DNA of 8,114 nucleotides from Actinomycetota bacterium (lineage in GTDB: Bacteria > Actinomycetota > Thermoleophilia > UBA2241), in NCBI GenBank assembly GCA_003132645.1, contig PKYM01000146.1:1-8114 (forward strand), written 5' to 3'. This document shows positions 1 through 5,616 of the stretch, piece after piece. Both the position numbers and the translations under genes were made by a program. Position 1 is the stretch's first letter. Each line of letters opens with the position of its first letter. The notes under the pieces were generated by a model. That model was not told the origin of the DNA, did no database searches, and was given only the letters and a program-made list of their open reading frames with translations.

Positions 1-191
1 TCAAAGAAGCGCTGGCGCTCGACGTCGAGATCGAGCCTTTTGAAGACGAACCCTGCGACCGCAGCCTCAGTGCCGCGCGCTTCGTGGCGGCCACCGGCTA
101 CCGCATCCCCTCCTGGGAAGAGATGGTGGCCGAGCTGGCCGCCGACCCGACACCTTACGACGAGTGGAGGCTGGCCCATGTACCCGCTTAA
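1..191 (+). CDS. RmlD-like (WbvR-like) sugar-nucleotide reductase, C-terminal end only
   Basis: The reading frame is open from the window edge (first full codon at 3) to TAA at 189-191, leaving the last 62 residues of a longer protein. The visible tail has a serine-leucine-serine-x2-arginine-phenylalanine stretch followed by ATGYRIPSWEEM, then ADPTPYDEWR near the end. This is how RmlD/dTDP-4-dehydrorhamnose-reductase-like SDR proteins finish, so the enzyme probably reduces a 4-keto sugar nucleotide with NAD(P)H in the cytoplasm. The next two genes are the dehydratase and 2-epimerase of the UDP-6-deoxy-L-HexNAc pathway, so the likely substrate is their UDP-linked 4-keto intermediate rather than dTDP-4-keto-rhamnose. 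No C-terminal cupin domain follows, unlike FnlB/CapF. The gene overlaps the next one by 14 nt. The Rossmann domain and catalytic residues lie outside the window, so the family call rests on the tail plus context. Confidence 0.72.
   Translation, partial: KEALALDVEIEPFEDEPCDRSLSAARFVAATGYRIPSWEEMVAELAADPTPYDEWRLAHVPA
166..170 (+). promoter_or_regulatory. Shine-Dalgarno GGAGG fixing the start at 178
   Basis: GGAGG lies 7 nt before the ATG at 178. It sits inside the end of the upstream reductase gene. It supports ATG 178 as the start over the ATG at 40, whose 46 extra codons encode a proline/tryptophan-rich string with no family resemblance. Confidence 0.75.
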
Positions 192-1242
192 GGGCAAGCA
201 CGTACTGATCACCGGCGGCACCGGCTCGCTGGGCCAGGTGCTGGTGCGCCGCCTGCTGGGCGGCGAGATGGGCCAGCCCGCCAAGATCGTCGTGTTCTCG
301 CGCGACGAGGCCAAGCAGCACGCCATGCGCGTGGCCTACCTGCACCGGCACGCCGTGACCGACGAGGTCATCTACCACAACTTCCGCGAGCTGCTCGAGT
401 TTCGCATCGGCGACGTGAGGGACTACCACAGCGTGGCGGCGGCGCTGCGCGGCGCCGACGTGGTCTTCAACGCCGCCGCGCTCAAGCAGGTCCCGACCTG
501 CGAGTACTTCCCCTTCGAGGCGGTCACGACCAACGTCGGAGGCCCCGAGAACATCGTGCGCGCGATCCAGGAGCACGAGCTGCCGGTCGAGACCGTCATC
601 GGCATCTCTACCGACAAGGCCTGCAAGCCCGTGAACGTGATGGGCATGACCAAGGCCATCCAGGAGCGCGTGTTCATCCAGGCCAACATGCGCTGTGCCA
701 ACACGCGGTTCGTGTGCGTGCGCTACGGCAACGTGCTCGCCTCCCGCGGCTCCGTGATCCCGCTGTTTCACGAACAGATCCGCAATGGCGGTCCGGTGAC
801 CATCACGACCACCGACATGACCCGCTTCCTGCTCAGCTTGGACCAGGCGGTCGACACGGTCTTCGCGGCGCTCTCAGAAGCGCGGCGCGGCGAGACCTAC
901 ATCCCGCGCGTGCCCTCGGCCCTCGTTCTGGACATCGCCGAGAGCTTGATCGGCGAGCGCCCCGTCAAGACCGAGGTCACCGGCATTCGCCCCGGCGAGA
1001 AGGTGCACGAGATACTGGTCTCAGAAGAAGAGTGCCACCGCACCGTCGACCGCGGGCGCTACTACGCCATCCTGCCCATGCTGCTCGAGCTGCGCGACGG
1101 GCAGGCGGCGGGCGAGGCTCTCGAGCGCGAGTACAGCTCGGCCGACGATGTCATGGCCCGCGGGACCCTCGACCGGCTCCTCGTCGACAACCGGCTGACG
1201 CTCGACGACGCGGCCGGCCACGAAGCGGAACTGCTGCGGTGA
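178..1242 (+). CDS. UDP-GlcNAc 4,6-dehydratase/5-epimerase (inverting), FnlA/CapE/WbjB/WbvB type
   Basis: This 354-residue extended SDR protein is close to the ~340-350 residues usual for FnlA/CapE. It would convert UDP-GlcNAc to UDP-2-acetamido-2,6-dideoxy-beta-L-arabino-4-hexulose, the first step to UDP-L-FucNAc or UDP-L-QuiNAc, in the cytoplasm. The NAD(P)-binding motif ITGGTGSLGQ is at residues 11-20, NAAALKQVP at 99-106, and the active-site stretch STDKACKPVNVMGMTK at 144-159. T145, D146 and K147 match the catalytic TDK of this family. M155 occupies the place of the usual SDR tyrosine, followed by K159, as in the WbpM/CapE group and unlike FlaA1, which has YxxxK. RPGEKVHE (271-278) and DRGRYYAILPML (291-302) are typical of the family's C-terminal part. 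The start is set by the GGAGG at 166-170. It overlaps the upstream reductase by 14 nt and the downstream epimerase by 4 nt (GTGA), so the three are probably co-translated. The family is secure; the final sugar is not decided by this gene. Confidence 0.9.
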   Translation: MYPLKGKHVLITGGTGSLGQVLVRRLLGGEMGQPAKIVVFSRDEAKQHAMRVAYLHRHAVTDEVIYHNFRELLEFRIGDVRDYHSVAAALRGADVVFNAAALKQVPTCEYFPFEAVTTNVGGPENIVRAIQEHELPVETVIGISTDKACKPVNVMGMTKAIQERVFIQANMRCANTRFVCVRYGNVLASRGSVIPLFHEQIRNGGPVTITTTDMTRFLLSLDQAVDTVFAALSEARRGETYIPRVPSALVLDIAESLIGERPVKTEVTGIRPGEKVHEILVSEEECHRTVDRGRYYAILPMLLELRDGQAAGEALEREYSSADDVMARGTLDRLLVDNRLTLDDAAGHEAELLR

Positions 1243-2336
1243 AGGTCCTCACCGTCCTTGGCACGCGGCCCGAGATCATCCGTCTCAGCCGCGTCATCGA
1301 GAAGCTCGACGGCCTCTGCGAGCACGTCCTCGTGCACACCGGGCAGAACTTCGACCCCAGGCTGAAGGACGTCTTCTTCGACGAGCTCGGCGTGCGCGCG
1401 CCCGACCGCGAGCTCGGGATCACCGGTGAGAGCTTCGGCGAGCAGATCGGGCGCATGTTCGCCGCAGTGGACGGCGTGCTGCGCGACGAGCGCCCCGACG
1501 CGCTGCTCGTTCTCGGCGACACCAACAGCGGTCTCTGCGCGGTGCTGGCGAAACGCATGGGTATCCCGGTGTTCCACATGGAGGCGGGCAACCGTTGCTA
1601 CGACGACCGTGTGCCCGAAGAGGTCAACCGGCGCGTCATCGACCACTCGAGCACCGTGCTCATGCCGTACACCCAGCGCAGCAAGGAGAACCTGCTGCGC
1701 GAGGGCGTGCCCGGCGAGCGCGTCTACGTCACCGGAAACCCGATCCACGAGGTGCTCGAGCACTACGCGCCGCAGATCGACGCCGCGCCCGTCCTCGCGC
1801 GGCTCGGCGTCGAACCGAAGCGCTACTTTCTGGCCACCATGCACCGCGCCGAGAACGTCGACGTCGACGAGCGCCTGCGCGGGCTGACCGCCGCGCTCGA
1901 ACAGGTGAGCCGCGAGTACGACCTGCCGGTCGTCTGCAGCCTGCATCCGCGCACGCAACAGAAGATGCGGCAGTTCGGGGTCGCGACAAGTGACGAGCGC
2001 GTGCGCTTCCTCGAGCCGCTCGGCCTGTTCGACTTCGTGGCTCTGGAGCGCGCCGCTTTCTGCACGCTCTCCGACAGCGGCACCGTGCAGGAGGAGTGCT
2101 GCCTGTTCCACGTCCCCACCGTGACGGTCCGCGACGTGACCGAGCGTCCGGAGACGGTGGAGTGCGGCAGCAACATGCTGGCCGGCGTCGAACCCGCGAC
2201 GGTGCTGCGCTGCGTGCGCGCCGTCACCGCCCTGCCGCCGGCCTGGTCGCCGCCTCCGGAGTACTTGGCCCCCGACGTCTCGAGCGCGGTCGTCAAGATA
2301 GTGCTCGGCTACCTGTGGGAGGGCCGCGCCTCCTGA
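1239..2336 (+). CDS. UDP-HexNAc 2-epimerase, FnlC/CapG/WbjD/WbvD type (WecB superfamily)
   Basis: This 365-residue GT-B-fold non-hydrolysing epimerase acts at C2 of a UDP-linked 2-acetamido-2,6-dideoxy-L-hexose (family knowledge). Motifs in order: LGTRPEIIRLS (7-17), HTGQNFD (33-39), LGDTNS (92-97), HMEAGNRCYDDRVPEEVNRR (113-132), TGNPI (165-169), MHRAENVD (201-208, with H202, R203 and E205 of the WecB active site), SDSGTVQEE (278-286) and TERPE (301-305). The RLS after GTRPEII, the 'HMEAGNRC.D.RVPEE' block and the length fit the FnlC/CapG/WbjD subgroup better than true WecB. The GTG start at 1239 overlaps the previous stop (GTGA). No strong Shine-Dalgarno precedes it, which suggests translational coupling. 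The first conserved strand begins at the very next codon (KVLTVLGTRPE), which supports this start. It is the last step of the sugar-nucleotide block, and a glycosyltransferase follows immediately. Confidence 0.88.
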   Translation: MKVLTVLGTRPEIIRLSRVIEKLDGLCEHVLVHTGQNFDPRLKDVFFDELGVRAPDRELGITGESFGEQIGRMFAAVDGVLRDERPDALLVLGDTNSGLCAVLAKRMGIPVFHMEAGNRCYDDRVPEEVNRRVIDHSSTVLMPYTQRSKENLLREGVPGERVYVTGNPIHEVLEHYAPQIDAAPVLARLGVEPKRYFLATMHRAENVDVDERLRGLTAALEQVSREYDLPVVCSLHPRTQQKMRQFGVATSDERVRFLEPLGLFDFVALERAAFCTLSDSGTVQEECCLFHVPTVTVRDVTERPETVECGSNMLAGVEPATVLRCVRAVTALPPAWSPPPEYLAPDVSSAVVKIVLGYLWEGRAS

Positions 2337-3637
2337 TGGCGCCTGGACGGCCCGCCGCGCCGCGTCGCCCGAACGTTCTTATCGTCGGGGACTTCAGCTT
2401 CCCCTACGGCACGGGCGCGAGCTCGCGCGTGTTCAACTACGCCAGGGGGCTGCAGGCCGCCGGCGCTCGCGTGAAGGTGATCTGCGTCGAGCCCTCCGGG
2501 CGAGCGGACACGATGAACGTCGCCGCCCGCGGCACCTACAGGGGCGTCCCTTTCGAGTACACCTACGGGCGCACCACGCGGCCGTCGTCGGCAGGCTGGC
2601 GGCGCGTCCTCAGGCTGGCCAAATGGCCGCGCTTCGCAGTCGAGGTCCGGCGCTGCGCCGTCGCCGTGGGCGGTCTCGACGCCATGCTCGTCTACTCGAG
2701 ATCGCTGCCCTGCATCGCGCTGGCCTGGCTCTCCTGCCGCCTGCTCGGCGCGATCCTGCTCCACGAGGACTGCGAGCTGCCTTTCGTGTGGAAGGCCGAG
2801 ACGCCCCGGCTGCGCGTTCGGCGCTGGCTGTTCCAGCGGGTCGCCTTCAAGGCCTTCGACGGCTGCCTGGTCATCTCGACGTACCTCGATGCCTACTGCC
2901 GGCGCTACCTTCGGCCCGGCGCGGGCACGCTGCTCGTCCCGATCCTGGTCGACGTCGCCGACGTCAGTCCCGGTGACCTCGGCTCCGGCGAGCGGGGCAC
3001 GGACGAGACGGGTGGCGGCGAGACGGGCGGCGCCCCGGCGCCGCCCGCAGACGGCGGGAACGTGCTGTTCGCGGGCTCGCTCGACCACCCCGAGGTCGAC
3101 GATCTGCTCGTGGCGTTCGCCGTCGTCGCGGCGGCGTTTCCCGAGGCGCGCCTGGAGGTGCTGGGCGCCGCCAAGCGCGCCGCCTCTCTTTCGCACCTGC
3201 GCGCCCGGGTCGACCAGCTCGGCTTGAGCGGCCGCGTGGAGTTTCCCGGCGCGCTTCCCCGCGAGGCGCTCTTCGAGCGGCTAAGTGCGGCCCGGCTGCT
3301 CGTCCTGCCGCGCCCGGCGGGTGCCTTCTCGCAGGCCGGCCTGCCGACCAAGGTGGCCGAGTACCTGGCAAGCGGCGTCCCGACCGTCGTGACGGCCGTC
3401 GGCGACCTGCCGCTCTACCTGCGCGACGGAATCGATGCGTACCTTGTCGCTCCGGGCGATCCGGCCGCCTTCGGGGCTCGCCTTTGCCAGGCACTCGCCG
3501 ACCCGCAAGCGCCCGCCGTGGGCCGACGGGGCCGCCGCGTCGCCGCCGAGAGGTTCGATCCGGCGCGCCACGGCGGGCGCATCCTGGCGTTCATCAGCGC
3601 CCTGCGGGAAGGCAAGACGTTCGTGGAGGACGCATGA
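2336..3637 (+). CDS. GT4-like glycosyltransferase with a Gly/Pro-rich interdomain linker
   Basis: This is a 433-residue GT-B-fold glycosyltransferase. The N-terminal acceptor domain starts at NVLIVGDF (13-20), with a G-x-S-S-R loop (25-31) and YARGLQAAGARVKVI (35-49). A hydrophobic stretch at about 125-143 runs into HEDCELPF (143-150) and may help membrane contact. The donor domain begins at NVLFAGSLDH (242-251) and holds GLPTKVAEYLASGVPTVVTAVGDL (335-358) and APGD (372-375). E342 matches the second glutamate of the GT4 E-x7-E motif. The first would fall at A334, so that residue is missing, as seems true of related proteins with 'GxPTK..EYLA'. Residues 211-241 form a low-complexity G/T/E/P linker with a 5-residue repeat. 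ATG 2336 overlaps the previous stop by 1 nt, with GGGAGGG 12 nt upstream. Being directly after the 2-epimerase, it may transfer the L-HexNAc made by region 1, as WbuB does in E. coli L-FucNAc clusters (inference). Donor and acceptor cannot be read from sequence. Confidence 0.82.
   Translation: MAPGRPAAPRRPNVLIVGDFSFPYGTGASSRVFNYARGLQAAGARVKVICVEPSGRADTMNVAARGTYRGVPFEYTYGRTTRPSSAGWRRVLRLAKWPRFAVEVRRCAVAVGGLDAMLVYSRSLPCIALAWLSCRLLGAILLHEDCELPFVWKAETPRLRVRRWLFQRVAFKAFDGCLVISTYLDAYCRRYLRPGAGTLLVPILVDVADVSPGDLGSGERGTDETGGGETGGAPAPPADGGNVLFAGSLDHPEVDDLLVAFAVVAAAFPEARLEVLGAAKRAASLSHLRARVDQLGLSGRVEFPGALPREALFERLSAARLLVLPRPAGAFSQAGLPTKVAEYLASGVPTVVTAVGDLPLYLRDGIDAYLVAPGDPAAFGARLCQALADPQAPAVGRRGRRVAAERFDPARHGGRILAFISALREGKTFVEDA
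3004..3032 (+). repeat. Two-copy 15-nt in-frame tandem repeat in the glycosyltransferase linker
   Basis: CGAGACGGGTGGCG at 3004-3017 recurs as CGAGACGGGCGGCG at 3019-3032, differing by one base, with a period of 15 nt. It encodes DETGG then GETGG (residues 223-232) in the linker between the two GT-B domains. The in-frame period suggests replication slippage in a stretch under weak constraint. Confidence 0.7.
3025..3046 (+). repeat. Perfect 10-bp inverted repeat inside the glycosyltransferase gene
   Basis: GGGCGGCGCC (3025-3034) and GGCGCCGCCC (3037-3046) are exact reverse complements separated by CC. It overlaps the tandem repeat and codes for the GGAPAPP part of the linker. No T-run follows and the frame stays open, so it is not a terminator of the intrinsic type. 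It may be chance in GC-rich DNA, or a strong mRNA hairpin at a domain boundary. Confidence 0.55.
3625..3630 (+). promoter_or_regulatory. Shine-Dalgarno GGAGGA before the second glycosyltransferase
   Basis: GGAGGA lies 3 nt before the ATG at 3634, inside the last codons of the upstream gene. It supports ATG 3634 over upstream in-frame starts, whose extra codons give an arginine/proline-rich shadow sequence. Confidence 0.65.
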
Positions 3638-4770
3638 AGGTCTGCCTGGTCGGCCACTCGGCCACGGGCTTCGGCGACGGGCACGTGGGCGGCTCGGAGC
3701 GCCAGAGCGCTCTGCTGGCTCGCGAGCTTGCCGCCGGGGGGCACGACGTGGCGTATGTCGTCACCGGCCTGGCCGGCGGCGACCGCACGGTCTGCGGTGT
3801 GCGTCTGCGCGCCGCCTGGGATCCCGACGCCGGCGTACGCTTCGTGCGCGCCGCGACGCACCGCTACCCCAGGCTGCTGGGCATGCTGCGAGACGAAGCG
3901 GCCGACGCCTACTACTCGCGTGGCGCCGGCTACCACACGCCGTTCGTCGTGCGCGCCGCGAAAGACGTGGGCGCCAGGTCGGTGCTCGCGCTGGCCAGCG
4001 ACAGGGATCTTTACGCGGCCTCCGGCAAGGTGCTGTTTCGCGTGCGCAGCCGGCGCCTGTCGGCGCTGGTCGGCCCGCTGGCCCATGCCGGGTTCAGGCG
4101 CTGGGGCCTGCGGGCGGCCGACTGGGTGGCCGTGCAAAACGAGGAGCAGGCCGCGGCCTGCGCCGCCCTTGGGCTCCCGCACGCGGTCCTGCCGAACATC
4201 GTGGAGACGCCGACCGACGAGCTGCTGGCGACGACGCCCGCGCGCGACGTGATCTGGGCCGGCAACGTCCTCGAAGGCCGGCGCTCAAAAGGGCTCGGGG
4301 AGCTCGTCACCTTGGCCGGGCTGCTGCCCGCGGTGAGTTTCACCGTCGCGGGGACGATCAGGGGGGAGTCGAGCCACGCGGCGCTGCAGGCTCTCGAAGC
4401 TCTGCCCAACGTAGAACTCGATGGTTCGCTGTCGCATGGGCAGACCCAGCGTCGCATGGCCGAGCATCGGCTCGTCATCAACACGTCGCCCTCGGAGGGC
4501 TTCTCCAACGTGATGCTCGAGGGCTGGTCGCTCGGGCGCCCGTCGGTGACCTTCGCGGTGAACCCCAGCGGCCTGTTGACCGGCGATGGCCTCGGTGTGT
4601 GCGCGGGCGGCGACATCTGCGTGATGGCAGCGGCCATCGTGGCCCTGCTCGAGGAGTCCGCGGCACGTTCCGCCATGGGCCGCCGCTGCCGCGAGTACGT
4701 CGCCCGCGTCCACTCCGGAGAGCGCGTGGTCGAGGCGTTCGAGAGACTGGTGTCGCAGACCCATCCGTAA
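3634..4770 (+). CDS. GT4 family glycosyltransferase
   Basis: This is a 378-residue GT-B glycosyltransferase of the GT4 type. It starts MKVCLVGHSATGFGDGHVGG, with GGSERQ (19-24) and LARELAAGGHDVAYV (28-42), the usual acceptor-side loop and first helix. QNEEQAAACAALGL (168-181) and LPNIVE (186-191) mark the hinge to the donor domain. VIWAGNVLEGRRSKGLGELV (206-225) carries the R/K residues that in GT4 enzymes contact the donor diphosphate (R217, K219). SPSEGFSNVMLEGWSLGRPS (285-304) is a full E-x7-E motif (E288, E296). The protein most likely acts at the inner face of the cytoplasmic membrane on a lipid-linked glycan (family knowledge). Its ATG overlaps the stop of the preceding glycosyltransferase (ATGA), so the two are coupled and may add successive sugars. 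It ends the first gene block; 112 nt without a gene follow. The sugar transferred is unknown. Confidence 0.87.
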   Translation: MKVCLVGHSATGFGDGHVGGSERQSALLARELAAGGHDVAYVVTGLAGGDRTVCGVRLRAAWDPDAGVRFVRAATHRYPRLLGMLRDEAADAYYSRGAGYHTPFVVRAAKDVGARSVLALASDRDLYAASGKVLFRVRSRRLSALVGPLAHAGFRRWGLRAADWVAVQNEEQAAACAALGLPHAVLPNIVETPTDELLATTPARDVIWAGNVLEGRRSKGLGELVTLAGLLPAVSFTVAGTIRGESSHAALQALEALPNVELDGSLSHGQTQRRMAEHRLVINTSPSEGFSNVMLEGWSLGRPSVTFAVNPSGLLTGDGLGVCAGGDICVMAAAIVALLEESAARSAMGRRCREYVARVHSGERVVEAFERLVSQTHP

Positions 4771-4796
4771 GCCCAACGGCTTCTCAGGTTCTCGTC

Positions 4797-4805
4797 TGCT
4801 ACGAT
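4797..4805 (+). promoter_or_regulatory. Candidate extended -10 promoter for the RraA/ATP-grasp block
   Basis: TGCTACGAT fits an extended -10 element (TGnTAnnnT) and lies in the only real intergenic gap of the window. No convincing -35 hexamer lies 16-18 nt upstream, which extended -10 promoters can tolerate. Transcription would start near 4811-4813, leaving a leader of about 70 nt before the ATG at 4883. The call rests on motif and location only. Confidence 0.35.
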
Positions 4806-4870
4806 TGCGCACACTTAGGGCAACGGAGAACTTCCGGCGATGGCCGTCCAGGTCGTCGCTCGGGTATCGA

Positions 4871-4879
4871 GGGAGGGGA
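4871..4879 (+). promoter_or_regulatory. Strong Shine-Dalgarno GGGAGGGGA before the RraA-like gene
   Basis: This purine run ends 3 nt before ATG 4883 and is the best ribosome binding site in the window. It fixes the start at 4883 rather than the in-frame TTG at 4805, whose leader codons show no family similarity. Confidence 0.75.
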
Positions 4880-4882
4880 CTT

Positions 4883-5614
4883 ATGGAGTCCGAAGCGAGC
4901 GTCCCGAGCAAACCCAAATCCGCGGAGATCAACCCGGGCCCCGGCTTTCGCATCCAGATGTCCTTCGAGCGTCTCGATGCCGAGTTCATGGCGCAGTTCG
5001 CCGAATTCGATTCGCCCGACATCTCAGATCAGCTCAACCGCCTGTACGCGCTGACCTCGGCGATCCAGTGCCTCACCGGACCCGAACATCAGGTCGTCGG
5101 GCCCGCCTGCACGGTCAAGGTCTATCCGGGCGACAACCTGATGGTCCACAAGGCCTTGGACATCGCGGCGCCCGGTGACGTCGTCGTCGTCGACGCCGGA
5201 GCCTCGCGCATGAACGCCGCGCTTGGCAGCCTCATCTCGACCAAGGCGCAGCACCGTGGCATCGCCGCGTTCATCGTAGACGGCTACGTGCGCGACCTGC
5301 CCGAGATAGTGCCGCTCGACTTTCCGGTGTTCGCCCGCGGCACGACGCCGATCGGCCCCCTGCACCGCGGGCCCGGCGAGATCAACTACCCCATCTGCTG
5401 CGGCGGCGTCGTGGTCAACCCGGGCGACATCGTCGTTGCCGACGGGTTCGGCGTCGTCATCGTCCCGCGCGACAACGCCGTCGACATCCTCGAGCGGCTG
5501 CAGGCCTATCAGGTGAAAAACCGCGAGTACTTCGCCGGTGTGAAGCGGGGGATCTTCTCGAACAAGTGGGTCGACGACCTGCTCGACGAGACCGGCTGCA
5601 TCATCACGCCCTAA
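4883..5614 (+). CDS. RraA/HMG-aldolase family protein with an altered active-site motif
   Basis: This 243-residue protein of the RraA-like fold belongs to a family that includes 4-hydroxy-4-methyl-2-oxoglutarate/4-carboxy-4-hydroxy-2-oxoadipate aldolases, proteins misnamed MenG, and the RNase E inhibitor RraA. Seen in order: VVGPACTVKVYPGDN (71-85), AAPGDVVVVDAG (95-106), GSLISTKAQHRGIAAFIVDG (115-134), YVRD (135-138), FPVFARGTTP (147-156), CGGVVVNPGDIVVADGFGVV (173-192) and VPRD (194-197). R137-D138 match the Arg-Asp pair of the aldolase D-x20-R-D motif, where Asp helps bind the divalent metal. The residue 21 before R137 is S116, where active aldolases carry Asp (sometimes Glu). The N-terminal ~40 residues look like an extension beyond the usual start of the fold. 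It opens a gene block with its own promoter candidate, and an ATP-grasp gene follows 2 nt after its stop. It may be a divergent oxo-acid aldolase or decarboxylase, or a binding protein. The family is sure; the reaction is not. Confidence 0.85.
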   Translation: MESEASVPSKPKSAEINPGPGFRIQMSFERLDAEFMAQFAEFDSPDISDQLNRLYALTSAIQCLTGPEHQVVGPACTVKVYPGDNLMVHKALDIAAPGDVVVVDAGASRMNAALGSLISTKAQHRGIAAFIVDGYVRDLPEIVPLDFPVFARGTTPIGPLHRGPGEINYPICCGGVVVNPGDIVVADGFGVVIVPRDNAVDILERLQAYQVKNREYFAGVKRGIFSNKWVDDLLDETGCIITP

Positions 5615-5616
5615 GC

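Noticed and set aside
40..177. N-terminal extension of the dehydratase from ATG 40
   Set aside because: The extra codons have a shadow composition and overlap the real reductase tail; GGAGG and the conserved GKHVLITGGTG start favour ATG 178.
714..1238. Long N-terminal extension of the epimerase frame
   Set aside because: The Arg-rich translation lies over the dehydratase gene in another frame. The family start MKVLTVLGTRPE begins at GTG 1239.
1062..2111. 349-codon open frame on the - strand opposite the epimerase
   Set aside because: It is a shadow of the WecB-type gene. Its product is His/Val/Ala-rich with no domain pattern and it crosses a gene junction.
1239..2336. True WecB (UDP-GlcNAc 2-epimerase) for UDP-ManNAc
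   Set aside because: The motif set and the adjacent inverting dehydratase and reductase fit the FnlC/CapG/WbjD subgroup better, though the superfamily is the same.
2309..4182. Long - strand frames opposite the two glycosyltransferases (2309-3196 and 3415-4182)
   Set aside because: Low-complexity Arg/Ala/Gly/His-rich translations without motifs, expected where stop codons are rare.
4771..4840. Possible intrinsic terminator after the second glycosyltransferase
   Set aside because: Only a 6-bp complementary pair (GTTCTC at 4788-4793 and GAGAAC at 4826-4831) with a 32-nt loop and no T-run.
4805..4882. TTG start at 4805 giving a longer RraA-like protein
   Set aside because: No ribosome binding site, no family similarity in the added residues, and it overlaps the proposed -10 element. 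ATG 4883 has a strong Shine-Dalgarno.
4771..4882. Riboswitch or small RNA in the leader of the RraA-like gene
   Set aside because: About 70 nt with no recognisable conserved core or stable stem set.
4883..5614. MenG (demethylmenaquinone methyltransferase) as the function of the RraA-like gene
   Set aside because: That name is a known misannotation for this fold. No methyltransferase motif is present.
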